Shown here one piece after another: positions 33,661-43,260 of a stretch of DNA of 64,000 nt. Origin of the DNA: Trichodelitschia bisporula (Eukaryota; Ascomycota; Dothideomycetes; Phaeotrichales; Phaeotrichaceae). The translations under genes and the position numbers were made by a program. The stretch lies in assembly GCA_010356995.1 (NCBI GenBank), contig ML996688.1, positions 124,001 to 188,000 on the forward strand. Direction: 5' to 3'. The notes under the pieces are model-generated. The model worked only from the letters and a program-made list of their open reading frames with translations, was not told where the DNA came from and searched no databases. Each line of letters opens with the position of its first letter. Positions within the stretch are counted from its first letter, which is position 1.

Positions 33661-34959
33661 CTACGGCGCCCAAACCTCCCCAACATCAGCCCTACCCTCC
33701 TCTTCCTCGTCCTCAATCTCGTAGACGGGATATGTGAGGAGCGCAGCTACCCCTCCAAGAGCCTCCAAGCGCTTCCCGCTCTCATGAGAAGAGCTCACGA
33801 TGCGTATCTCGCCTCCTTCAGCTTTGACTTTATCAACCAAAGCCACCCAGTGATTCCGCTCCGCAACATCCTGTGCCCTGAAGAGACTGTTGGTAATGAG
33901 CAAAATGCCGCCTCCGCGTCCCACAGCCCCCTTGTCGACACACGCCTCCACCTCCTTCGGGCCATACCATGCTTTTCCATCGTCCTTGCGAATAGACTCG
34001 TACATCCTATCCAGCAGGGCCGCGTCCCGGCCAAATTTCGTGTTGCTCAGTTTCGCTGTGACCTCGGGAGACTTGAGGACTTCGGACAGAGCGGCGAGGT
34101 GACCAGTGGAGGTGTGGGCGACTGTTATCTTCGGCAAGAGCGCAAGAAGCGGCTTGTGGGTGTTGGTTTGCGCATATGACTTCATGTAGTTGACGAAATT
34201 TTGCGCTGAGAAGCCGGGCGAGGCGATGAGAAGGGGCTTCAGGTCGCCAGGGACTGCGGTCGGGGAGGCGATATCCAGGACGCGGAGAAGCGCCTCGAGG
34301 ATCTGTGCATGAAATTTTCCGGTGGCCTGTATTGTCAGCAAGCGAGTGAGAGCATAAAGACCTTACGTACCTTGTCGTGTTCTCCTGTTTGCGCCCGCTT
34401 CTTGGGTATATTCCCCGTTATCCGCTGGTGAAGCACAGTCTGGTGCTCAGTCACATAGCAGATATTTGCCTGCCCCTCCGCCATGACAATAGCCCAGACC
34501 TGCGCGCGAGCCTGCGTGTTGACCATCTCCTGGAGCATCCCGATTGCCACACTGTCCCAGCCATCCTTCTTCTCAAGCGTAAATTGTCGTCGCAGCTCCA
34601 GGTCAAGCGTGTGATGGCCACCGAGCGGGGCATACTCGTTCTGCTCCGCTACGCGACCAGAGACGTGCAGCTGGCTCGCCGCTGGGTCGAAGTCCGTACC
34701 CGTCACGCGAAGCGTCAGCGTTGTGTGTATGCGTTTGGATGTGGTGTTGCCGTTGTTGCCTTCGGTGGTGACACGACGGACGGCGGAGGCGCGGAGGAGA
34801 TCGCCGGCGCGGATCAGGTTGTAGGCATGCCACTGAGGGGTTAGATACGTCTCTTTAGGGTTGAGTATCAGGACTTACCATGTCTTCAGGCTCCTCGGGG
34901 AAGAGAGTGGCAGTACCGGAGCCATCGCGCTGTATGATGTCCTGCTTGATGAGGCGCAT
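33661..34959 (-). CDS. dom34: DOM34/pelota ribosome-rescue factor, 3 exons
   Basis: DOM34 (pelota) resembles eRF1 and, with the GTPase HBS1, binds stalled or empty ribosomes and starts no-go and non-stop decay. Exons 34959-34879, 34832-34371 and 34326-33661 with introns of 46 and 44 nt give 402 residues, typical for the family. N-terminal domain: MRLIKQDIIQRDGSGTATLF, then WHAYNLIRAGDLLRASAVRR and LRRQFTLEKKDGWDSVAI. Central domain: VWAIVMAEGQANICYVTEHQ and IPKKRAQTGEHDK. C-terminal domain: ILLITNSLFRAQDVAERN and an end VYEIEDEEEEG rich in acid residues. Pelota lacks the GGQ motif of eRF1, and none is seen. Splice phases agree throughout. Cytosolic. Confidence 0.95.
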
Positions 34960-35418
34960 CGTAGCAGTCTAGCTCAAAGTGTACTGTTGTGTGTGTCTTG
35001 CTCGGCTCAGCGGTGGTGAGATCTCAAAGACTGACGTGAGGAAGGACGTCAGACTAACTGTGAGATCGTGCAAAGCTGTGCTCGAGATGGAGATGGATTT
35101 TGGGAACAGATTTTGGGGATATGCAAAGGAATCTTTAAGTATTTGAGTACCTGGAAGTTTGCATCGCCTCGAGGTGGGGTCCTCAAGGTGGAGTGACGAA
35201 TCCCCACCTTTACAGTATCCTGGCCGCTTGGCAGCCGCCCCTCGTCGCGCCATGACCTCATCCCGTCCACTGAGCCTTTGTCTCAGCCCTGTCAGCCGTG
35301 GGGTGGCCATCAAGTCAACAAAAGGGCCTCAACACGCACTTCTGGCTCGATCACCACATTCATTTATTTCAAGTACCCGGACGATTTATATTGCTCGTTT
35401 GCAGCCAGCGCAAAAAGC
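34960..35418. other. Intergenic, 5' of DOM34
   Basis: No gene seen; the part next to 34,960 should be the DOM34 promoter. Confidence 0.45.
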
Positions 35419-36419
35419 TCAAGCCGTACTACTCGTAGATTCCGCCGCTGCTGAAAGCAGAGCTTCATCGAGCTCGGGATAAGTCCGATAGGAACTGTCC
35501 GATATTGCGAGGGAAAGCTGCCCTTTGTCGTCGACGCCCGTACCAAACTCCGCCGCAGCGGCTAGCAGAGCTTCATCGATCTTGGGATAGTCCCATAGGA
35601 ACTATCCAATTTTGTGGGAGAAGGCAGCCCTTTCTCGTCGACGCCCGTACTATACGCCGTCGTAGCAGCCAGCAGAGCTTCATCGATCTCGGGACTAGTC
35701 CCATAGGAACTGTCCGAATTTGCCGGGGAAAGCTGTACGTCGTTCTCCAAGCAGTCTCGCACAACCGGGCTCGGTCAGCCAAGTTCCGTCCAGTTAAGTA
35801 ATGCCTTTTTCGACCGAATGGGTTCCTTGATTGCAGTTGTAGTCGTCTTAAAGGAGCGCTCGCATTCCCCCGCGGCGCCGAACAGAGCTTCATTGAGCTT
35901 GGAACTAGTTCCATGAGAATTATCCGATTTTGCGGGGGAAAGGCGTACCTCCTTGTTCACGAACTGTCGCACAATTAGCCTCGGCCATCCAAGTCCTCCC
36001 CAGTCAGGCAACCTTTTCATCGGTGGAATAGTAGGTTCTTGAGTTGAAGACGTAGTTGTCTCAACGGACCGTGCGATTGTACTCGACTCCGCCGCAGCGG
36101 CTAGGAGAGCTTCATTGAGCTCGGGATTGATCCGATAAGAAGTCTCCGATTTTACGGGGGAGAGGTGTACGTCCTCTTTCAGACAGTCTCGGATAACCTG
36201 CCGCAGCCACCCAAGTCCCGTCCAGTCAGGCAGCTTTTTGCTCGGTCGAAGAGGTTCGCTGGCTGAAGATAAAGTCGTCTTAAACGACTGCTCGATCGTA
36301 CCCCCAGCGGACTGTATAGGCCGGCTAACAGTCCTAGTGCCGAAGGTCTCCGGCTTCACTTCAGTTTCAGCCTTCATACGCTTGCTATCCTCCGCAAGTG
36401 CAGCGGAACTACTCCCCAT
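35419..36419 (-). pseudogene. Decayed tandem-repeat coding region (EALLAA repeats)
   Basis: Reads as repeated modules of about 60 residues: LPDWxGLGW, then a helix ending in V or L plus LSPxxS, then SSYGTxPELDEALLAA. Full modules occur at about 36,240-36,060 and 36,030-35,870. In the third the Trp codon of the LGW motif is TGA (35775-35777), a stop, although the reading continues in the same frame with RDCLENDVQLSPANSD. A single base is missing near 35,590, judged by comparison of SYGTSPEIDEALL with the sister copies. Shorter copies of the SSY...DEALL end recur at about 107-bp spacing at 35,461, 35,569 and 35,676. The start at 36419 follows a neighbouring gene's stop by 33 nt in the same frame. 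A related motif ends the larger gene at 37.3 kb, so this is probably a duplicated and degraded part of it. Sequencing error cannot be excluded. Confidence 0.6.
35456..35715. repeat. Tandem direct repeat, about 107 bp, nearly three copies
   Basis: The segment starting AGCTTCATCGATCTCGGG repeats at 35,461, 35,569 and 35,676, with more distant copies at 35,886 and 36,108. It is the DNA form of the DEALL protein repeat in the pseudogene. Confidence 0.8.
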
Positions 36420-36452
36420 TGCAATTGGAACTCCACCCAGTAAAGCCTCCGA

Positions 36453-36854
36453 CTAATCCCACTCGTCAGCGCACTCTTCCCCCTTTAGGAAACGCATTCT
36501 GCGATTCACCATGACGAAATAACTAACATCCCTTTCAGGCGCATCGCACTTACAGTAGACTTTCTCAAAAGTCTCCAAGCATTGCAGCAGATCTTCATCC
36601 GTGAGGCCCGTTTCGTACTCTGCGGGCTCCGTTTTTAGGCGCTTTATTCGAGCAACGGGCTCTTCTTTGCGCTTTCGCTTCATTTCCCAGGCTATTTCGT
36701 CGCCGTGGAGTATGAATACACGGTATATAGCCGTTGCGGCGAGGTTGAGCTTCTGAAGCTCGGATCTTGTAAGCCGTGGCATGAGGGTATACTCTGCGGA
36801 TGGCGCTTGTGGGTTTGGTGGGGGATACGAGGTTGTGCGGCGGAATGGCGGCAT
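36453..36854 (-). CDS. Small unknown protein, 133 aa
   Basis: I do not recognise this. From MPPFRRTTSYPPPN it has a basic, Pro-rich start, a helical stretch (TRSELQKLNLAATAIYRVFILHGDEIAWEMKRKR), a nuclear-localisation-like segment (MKRKRKEEPVARIKRLK) and an acidic C-terminal half with YCKCDAPERDVSYFV and a final EECADEWD. An earlier in-frame ATG at 37,040 would add 62 residues that look like untranslated sequence. A TATATA stretch near 36,908-36,913 lies about 55 nt upstream. Its stop is followed in the same frame by SEALLGGVPIA and then the repeat region. A hidden intron from the GTGAAT near 36,510 to the TTAG at the stop, 57 nt with a CTGAC site, would fuse the two; the unspliced form looks more natural. 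Confidence 0.5.
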   Translation of the reverse strand: MPPFRRTTSYPPPNPQAPSAEYTLMPRLTRSELQKLNLAATAIYRVFILHGDEIAWEMKRKRKEEPVARIKRLKTEPAEYETGLTDEDLLQCLETFEKVYCKCDAPERDVSYFVMVNRRMRFLKGEECADEWD

Positions 36855-37180
36855 AGTGCTAGATGTGGTGTGTAGAGGAGATGATACTGGTGTACAAAGA
36901 ACATGGTGTATATAAAAATGCGCCTTATACGGAGTGCGGCTGTAGCCTGAGGTTTGAGTGATGGTGAGTGAAAGTTGTCGCGATGGAGGAGGCGAAGAGT
37001 TCACTGAAAGCATGCTGCGGTGCCCAAGGCTTTTGTTCATTGATTCTAGCCTTCCTTCCTAATGCGGTCGTTGCTTGGTATCAGGCCAAGATGCTCACCA
37101 GCCCAGTCTACCGGACCCAATGCCACCAGCCATGCAACTTCTTTTCCATTTTCTGGCCGCTCATCCTAACCTAGTTCCAC

Positions 37181-38542
37181 TCAGTCATGTCCGAGCACCT
37201 CCTCATGCAGCCCATCCCNNNNNNNNNNNNNNNNNNNNNNNNNNNNNNNNNNNNNNNNNNNNNNNNNNNNNNNNNNNNCCGCATCCACCGCAGCAAGCAG
37301 CGCCTCATCCAGCTCCGAGCAACTCCCATAACTCTCAGACGACGCCTGCGATACCTGCGAAGCCTGCGACAGCTGAATCTCCTCATCAACCAGCGCCTCG
37401 ACGTCCTGGGTCGATAACCCGAAGGCAGCCCAGCCCTGAGAGCTTTGAGTCTGCAGCGTGGACGCTTCGACTACGCGGGGAGACTTCGACGACGTATCGA
37501 TGGGTTCGACAAACTGCGTTGGTGTTTTGACTGACGGTACAGGGGTCTCCTTCTGCGGAGTCGCTTTGAAGGAGATTTCGAGAGCTTCGCTCAGGTCCTG
37601 GGTCGACCAGCCGAACTGTTCGAAGCCGGAGGATTGGGGCGCGTCTTGGAACTGGGGCTGTGTGATCTTCTGAGGAGCCTTTGCGGGTGGCGTGGTGGGC
37701 GCTTTTGGTTCCGCGACCGTAGTCTTGTTCTCCATACTGGGGTCCCTAGCGTGAGCGTCTTTGACTGGACAAGGCTTATGCGGAGGCTGTATCCTAGAAT
37801 TTAGCGTTTGATTCACATCCCGTGATCTTCGAACTGGAAGCTGAGGAACCAAAAACTGCCCATCGGGCTTGGGCGCCGGACGTGCCGGTGGTACGAGATT
37901 TTCTGATGCCCTGCTTATAGTGGGCTCACAACAGGCGAGGAGATTCTCGACCCGGGCAATTTCTGCCATGATGTCGGGCTTTTCGGGAGTCGGCTCATAC
38001 GGCTTGTCTTTGCGAAGGGGCGAGTCCGTTGATTTCGGTGAGGAGGAAGTGATGACTGGAGAAGCTGGTCCGGGGCCTAAGGAAAGCTTGATGACAGGAA
38101 CAGGGGTGATCGGGGGCGGAGAAGAAGCTGGCGGTGGAGAGACAGGCTGAGGAGACTTCGGCGTCTCAGGCTGACACTCCTCGCTCGGCCTCTTCCGCTT
38201 AAGGCCGACAAAGTTCTCCATCCAGTTCTTCGTCTTGATCTGAGTGCGGTTGTAACCTGCGAGTTGAGTCGCAAGACCGATACCCAGTTCCTGACGTTTC
38301 TCTTCCTCCCTCTGCTGCTGAATCTCACGCTTCTTGCGCGCCTCCTTGCGCCGCTTCTCCTGGTCCCGGAGCATTTGGGCACGTTGGTCGTCGGCGGCGC
38401 TTTGCTCGAGGCGCTTGAGTTCTTTCTCCGTTAAGCGCGGTCCATGCTTGTTGTACTGCTTCTTCGCTTGTTTCGATGTCATAGGGGCGTATGTCTCGGG
38501 TCGGAAGGACATTGCCTTCTCCTCATATTGTTTGGGAGGCAT
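37181..38542 (-). CDS. Fungal disordered protein with N-terminal coiled coil; 3' end crosses a gap
   Basis: Starts MPPKQYEEKAMSFRPETYAP. Residues about 25-90 are a highly charged coiled coil (EKRRKEARKKREIQQQREEEKRQELG). A conserved-looking motif follows, TQIKTKNWMENFVG near 95-110, like the SQTRI-F motif at this place in a family of Pezizomycotina proteins of unknown role. The rest is Pro/Ser/Lys-rich disorder with two short acidic motifs FGWSTQDLSEALEISF and FGLSTQDVEALVDEEIQLSQ, then SSESYGSCSELDEALLAA. The gap at 37,219-37,278 lies just after this, so the true end is unknown; the frame after the gap (DGLHEEVLGHD) holds only if the gap length is right. An earlier non-ATG start would add a hydrophobic stretch that looks untranslated. 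Nuclear location is likely. Confidence 0.65.
   Translation of the reverse strand: MPPKQYEEKAMSFRPETYAPMTSKQAKKQYNKHGPRLTEKELKRLEQSAADDQRAQMLRDQEKRRKEARKKREIQQQREEEKRQELGIGLATQLAGYNRTQIKTKNWMENFVGLKRKRPSEECQPETPKSPQPVSPPPASSPPPITPVPVIKLSLGPGPASPVITSSSPKSTDSPLRKDKPYEPTPEKPDIMAEIARVENLLACCEPTISRASENLVPPARPAPKPDGQFLVPQLPVRRSRDVNQTLNSRIQPPHKPCPVKDAHARDPSMENKTTVAEPKAPTTPPAKAPQKITQPQFQDAPQSSGFEQFGWSTQDLSEALEISFKATPQKETPVPSVKTPTQFVEPIDTSSKSPRVVEASTLQTQSSQGWAAFGLSTQDVEALVDEEIQLSQASQVSQASSESYGSCSELDEALLAAVDAXXXXXXXXXXXXXXXXXXXXXDGLHEEVLGHD
37219..37278. other. Assembly gap (60 N)
   Basis: Sixty unknown bases. The gap lies inside a DEALLAA-type repeat, whose copies recur within 2 kb, which probably explains the break in the assembly. 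The number of N may be arbitrary. Confidence 0.98.
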
Positions 38543-39559
38543 GGTGATGGCGTATGAAAACAAGTGAATTCCAAAGGACAGGTGCAAAAGGTTGTGAGAA
38601 AGGAAACATGGCCCCCAAAACACCGGTAGATATATCTCGAATGTGGTGTAAACACGTGATCACGTGACCTCCAAGACGCGCAAACCGGGTTGTATGGTGC
38701 GCACCGGTCAGCCGGAGCCCGTAGTAAGTGTTGTTCCAGCCACTTTGGTTGAGTGTTTGCTGGAATGAGCGAGGCTTGAGATTGGTGGTGTTGTCTGGAG
38801 AGGCACAGGATGCAAAGGAGTGTTGAATGTTTGGTGGTGGTTGTGAAGATGTCACCAACAGTGGCGTCAGGAGGGCAACGGGGTGGCGCTGGACCCCTGA
38901 CCCAGGGCCGGGACTAAGCGAGATGGAATTACGCAAGGCGAGACACAATGCGATCGCGATATGGTTGGCTGATGACTTGAAAGCATCACAACATCTTGGT
39001 CTATCTGATTATGAAGAGACGAGGTAGACAAGAGCGAATGCTGCTTCCGCAACTATGTTTAGGAGGAAATTGCCGTTACGCACATCTCTGAACACAGCAT
39101 GAGAAGGCACGGTAATGTCGCACAAATAGACTGTTCTCAAATAGGCAGGTAAAATCGACTGCTTCAGGCATTTGAAGTATGAAGCCGCCCATCCTCAGCT
39201 CGATTGGCTTTCACCCGCAAGGCTGAGGCTCAGGATTTGCAAGTACCTGTTGCTGCCCTAAAGTCGAGGGTATTTGTGGAGTGTTGGAAGCAACGATGAT
39301 TCATCACCAACTGTTATCCGGCAACGAACATTGACGCGCCATACTTCTCTGGGCAAGATACTCTATTTACGGCGTCAAGATAAACCGAAAACTCCCTGTA
39401 GTAATATGCTAACTTCTGGAAGTGTTGCTCCGTCTAGTGAGCAGACTGGGATGGGAATGCCTAGAGTCGAGAATCTCATCTGCAGCCAACCTTGATGCTG
39501 TGCTCTGCGCCACACTTTCAGGCCAGAAAGGTAAAGTAGACGTCTCGACTCCTCCATCA

Positions 39560-39780
39560 TGATGTAGACATGGAAGGAGCATTGTTATGCTGGGAAGGAG
39601 CATATGTATCGGAGGAAGGGACATGATGTAATGTGCTCAAGGCTAAGGGAAGTAGTATTGAAGGATCTCGTGTATATTCCCGAGAGTCTCTTCCTCTCTT
39701 CCTCTCTTCATCTTTACTTCCATCTTCAGTTTTACAATTGCCTTCGCTTGTAATGAGCCGTTGCTCCCATCACATCAACT
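39560..39780 (+). repeat. Dispersed repeat, copy A
   Basis: Shares a patchy alignment of about 210 bases with 43,957-44,160: TGATGTAGACATGGAAGGA at the start, then a block GAGAGTCTCT...TCTTTA.TTCCATCTT.AGTTT and a final GAGCC.TTGCTCCCATCA. Both copies have the same orientation. I see no ends or coding part that name a family. Confidence 0.55.
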
Positions 39781-40721
39781 CAAAAAGGTGGCCATTATTC
39801 AGTCTCGGGCACGGAGAACCGGAGCAATCATGCCACGTCTGCACAGCAGTTCCAGCCTCTTTGCAGACGCGCTGCAGTAACCTTTCCCGTACAGATGCAT
39901 TGTCTCGAATAGGACTCAACACTAAATTGACAGCACGCCAGCCCATCTCGGGATTCGACTTGCCGAGACCCGTTCCTCGCATTCAACCCCACGCCGTATG
40001 TACGGTACCAATGCTGACCGCCGCTCCCTGACCGTCTCCCACCATCCCGCGACTAGTGGCGTTCGCAACGGCAAGCGGCAGAGCTAGAGATGATGTTGGG
40101 GAAAAGTCTGGGGAAACTAAGCGGGGATACTTGGCGCCAACAGGGTCCGGACATCTCCAAGGCCGCGAGAAAGACCGTTCCGGAAGACCTCCCGCGAACA
40201 AGGCGCAACGGTTCCACGATCGCTCCACAGCAAACCCTAAATCAGTCGCAAATTACCCTCAACCATAACATGATAGCGCTCCTACTACCGGTAACGCGGC
40301 CATACACTAACTGAGGCTCAAAAGCACAACCGCGCCTCCACGCGTCGCCCCGCCCAGTATCCCCGCAATTGCGCAGTCGTCTGATCCCAAGCACAATCGG
40401 ACCGGGAATCTGGCACATCCGCGCACGCAAACCATTTTCCCATGCGCGGCTGCCGCCCCCGGCCAGCCCTCCGCCCCTGAGCGGCATGCGTTACCCTGTC
40501 CGATGTCTGCGGCCCTACTTTGTGGGGAGGCCGCAGTATCAACGGCTACCGGCTGCCGGATCATGGTAGCCGAGTATGCGCGCCGCGCGCGCCCCCCGCG
40601 AATTAGCCCCAGCCTCTGTGGGCAATAGTGGTATTTGACTATGCATGTTGGAGTGGTAGGGACCCTGTGGGGTGGTTAGTGCGATGGCTCGTGTGTTCCG
40701 ATGAGGGCGAGGCTGGATGAG

Positions 40722-40729
40722 TATATATG
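40722..40729 (+). promoter_or_regulatory. TATA box of the monooxygenase gene
   Basis: TATATATG, about 69 nt upstream of the ATG at 40791, in the correct orientation. Confidence 0.5.
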
Positions 40730-40790
40730 AAGTGTGCTGGCCGGGTGCGAAGGTCACTCACCCCACTCTACTCCTCCTTCATCATCCATC

Positions 40791-42721
40791 ATGTCAAGCA
40801 CGAATCTCCCTCCATATGCTGGTTCGGTGTCCGCCGATGTGCGGCGGCGCCTGAATGGCCCCATCCACGCTGAGCGCAAGGTCAAGGTCATCTGTGTCGG
40901 TGCCGGCGCGTCGGGCCTGTGCTTCGCGTACAAGATCCAGAAGCACTTCCAGAACATCGACCTTACGATCTATGAGAAGAACACGCAGATCGCGGGCACA
41001 TGGTTTGAGAACCGCTATCCTGGGTATGTGCGCCGATTTGAAATGGGATGCCTATATTGACTCCACCAGCTGCGCCTGCGACGTCCCGTCCCACAACTAC
41101 ACATACTCCTTTGAGCCTAAGCTGGACTGGACGGCCGTGTACTCCGGCAGCAAGGAGATCTACGACTACTTCTACGACTTCGCGACCAAGTACCAGCTGC
41201 ACAAGTTCATCCAGACCGAGCACCAGGTTGCGGGCGCGTACTGGAACACGGACAAGAATGGCTACGACGTTGAGATCAAGAACCTGAAGACCGGCGAGGT
41301 GGTCAAGGACTTCTGCGATGTGCTAGTCAACGCTGGCGGTGTCCTGAACAACTGGCGCTGGCCTGCTATCCCCGGCCTTGACAAGTACAAGGGCAAGCTG
41401 CTGCACACTGCCAACTGGGATGACTCTGTCCAGCTTGAGGGCAAGCATGTTGGTCTGATTGGCAACGGGTATGTTTATTCTCGCTTTTGTGGTCGCTTCG
41501 CTAACAATCCAGTTCCTCTGGCATCCAAGTCCTCCCAACCATCCAGCCCAAGGTCTCGAAGGTCACGACCTTCATCCGCGAACCGACCTTCGTCTCCCCC
41601 GTGCAAGGCCTCGAGCAGCACGTCTACTCGGACGAAGAAAAGCGCGAATTTGCCAGCAAGCCCGGCGTTCTCCTCGAATACCGCAAAAAGGTCGAGCGCG
41701 GCATGAACGGCCAATTCGGCATCTTCCTCAAGAACACCAACGTCAACAACGACACGCGCGCCTACATGCTCGAGCAGATGCGCTCCAAACTCCCCGACCC
41801 CTTCCTGCAGGAGAAGCTCATCCCGAATTGGGCGGTTGGATGCCGCCGCCTGACACCCGGTGTCGGGTACCTCGAGTCCCTCTCCAAGCCCAACGTGTCT
41901 GTCGTTTATGGTGAGATCATGGAAGTGACGGAGAAGGGCTGCGTCTGCGATGATGGCAAGGAGTACCCCGTCGATGTCCTGATCTGTGCCACGGGCTTCG
42001 ATACCGGGTTCAAGCCTCGCTTCCCGATTGTCAATCCTTCGGGGCGCAATCTGCAGGACGCGTGGAGCGGGAATGCGGAGGCGTATCTCGGCCTCGCCGC
42101 TGCTGACTTCCCCAACTACCTCATTTTCCTCGGGCCGAACTGCCCCATTGGCAACGGCCCCGTCATCTCAGCCATCGGTGCGTCCCCTCCCTCCCCCCTT
42201 TCATTACCCCCTTCAGTTTGCCCTTGCTAACACTTCCTGCAGAGGCCCAAGCGGACTACTTCTGCAAAATGCTCGACCGCTACCAAACCAACAACATTAA
42301 ATCCTTCTCCCCGAAGCCCGAAGCCGTCGCCGACTTCATCGCCCACAAGGATTGGTTCATGCAGCGCACAGTCTGGCACGACCCCTGCCGGTCATGGTAC
42401 AAAGCTGCCGGCCCCGAAGGCAAGATCACGGCTCTGTGGCCGGGGTCGACGCTCCACTACATGGAAGCCCTCGAGGAGGTGCGTCTCGACGACTGGGTGA
42501 TCCAATATGACGGGAACCGGTTCGCGTGGCTTGGGAATGGCTACTCGCAGACGGAACTTGATGAGACGTGTGATTGGGGGTACTATGTCCGCGAATATGA
42601 TGACGGCGAGCCGCTGAGCCGGGGCGTGCGCAGGAAGGTGCTGACAAAGAGTGGGACTGTGAAGGATAATACCGGGGTGAGTATTACGGGGTTTCAGGGG
42701 GATGAGGCGGCGAAGTTGTGA
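40791..42721 (+). CDS. Baeyer-Villiger-type FAD/NADPH monooxygenase, 4 exons
   Basis: Class B flavin monooxygenases insert oxygen next to a ketone or oxidise N/S atoms, using FAD and NADPH. Exons 40791-41023, 41070-41468, 41513-42177 and 42243-42721, with introns of 46, 44 and 65 nt, give 591 residues. The FAD motif VGAGASG lies at about 36-42, the ENRYPGCACDVPSHNY stretch after it (intron between G and C), the BVMO-type fingerprint KGKLLHTANWD at about 187-197 and the NADPH motif GNGSSG near 211. ATGFDTGFKP marks the C-terminal part. The fingerprint has WD where many have WP. No signal or membrane segment. A TATA box precedes it. It is convergent with the RDWDRGG-repeat gene and lies about 1.4 kb from a short-chain dehydrogenase; a joint oxidative pathway is possible but unproven. 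Confidence 0.92.
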
Positions 42722-42848
42722 GCTGCACTGCAGCTTACTACCGCGAGAGAGGATTTGTACATATAACGACCAATGCGAGCTTTGAATTGATGTTGGTTTG
42801 CTACTTTTGGGCCTTGCGTTGCGATGCCCGGTTTTGAGCTGGATGTGT

Positions 42849-43183
42849 CTACCATCCCCGCCCGTCACGGCCTCCACGGTCCCAGTCCCGACCTCCGCGA
42901 TCCCAGTCACGCCCGTCACGCCCGTCGCGGCCTCCGCGGTCCCAATCACGCCCGTCGCGGCCTCCGCGGTCCCAATCACGCCCGTCGCGGCCTCCGCGGT
43001 CCCAGTCCCGGCCATCACGACCGCCGCGGTCCCAGTCACGCCCACCGCGGTCGTCGCGGTCCCAGCGCTGCGGGGCGGCGAGGGCGAGGGCGCTGGGATG
43101 TTAGATTTGGGTTGAACAGAGAGAGTCGGCAAGGCTCACCTCATGGAGAGCAGGGCGAGGACTGCGAGCTTGAAGCTGACCAT
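42849..43183 (-). CDS. Small secreted RDWDRGG/RDG-repeat protein, 2 exons
   Basis: I recognise no family. Exons 43183-43140 and 43092-42849 around a 47-nt intron (GTGAGC ... CTAAC ... CCAG) encode 95 residues. The first 21 or so, MVSFKLAVLALLSMSALALA, form a textbook signal peptide split by the intron, with cleavage likely after AA. The mature part of about 73 residues is built only from R, D, G, W and the initial PQ: a QRWDRDDRGG start, then six RDWDRGG units with RDG spacers, ending RGW. Positive and negative charge nearly balance. There is no Cys, Lys, Tyr or dibasic KR site, so it is not a typical Kex2-processed dikaritin precursor. DNA repeats of 30 bp underlie it, which makes other frames open too; the signal peptide, intron, stop and a TATAAAA box 71 nt upstream all support this frame. 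Confidence 0.8.
42870..43070. repeat. 30-bp tandem repeats coding the RDWDRGG protein
   Basis: Three near-identical copies of a 30-bp unit, flanked by more diverged copies. One unit codes for ten residues of the secreted repeat protein on the minus strand. Confidence 0.9.
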
Positions 43184-43253
43184 TTTGGGTTGTAGCGAGT
43201 GTGTGCGGGGAATGAGTGGCGGTTGATGTTGCTGAGAGGAATGAAGAGGGAGG

Positions 43254-43260
43254 TTTTATA
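43254..43260 (-). promoter_or_regulatory. TATA box of the RDWDRGG-repeat gene
   Basis: A perfect TATAAAA on the minus strand, 71 nt upstream of the ATG at 43183. Confidence 0.65.

Larger units (their letters stand above)
38543..40790. other. Intergenic, with dispersed repeat
   Basis: No gene seen in 2.2 kb. It contains one copy of a dispersed repeat (39,560-39,780). The end should hold the promoter of the monooxygenase gene. Confidence 0.45.

Noticed and set aside
42392-43132. Long minus-strand frame reading GTAEAATGVI repeats
   Set aside because: It is another frame of the 30-bp repeats and of the monooxygenase exon; it lacks a signal peptide and a sensible start, while the RDWDRGG frame has signal, intron, stop and TATA box.
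42849-43183. Dikaritin (Kex2-processed cyclic peptide) precursor
   Set aside because: Signal peptide and repeats fit superficially, but there are no KR sites, no Tyr core and no UstYa-type (DUF3328) gene nearby.
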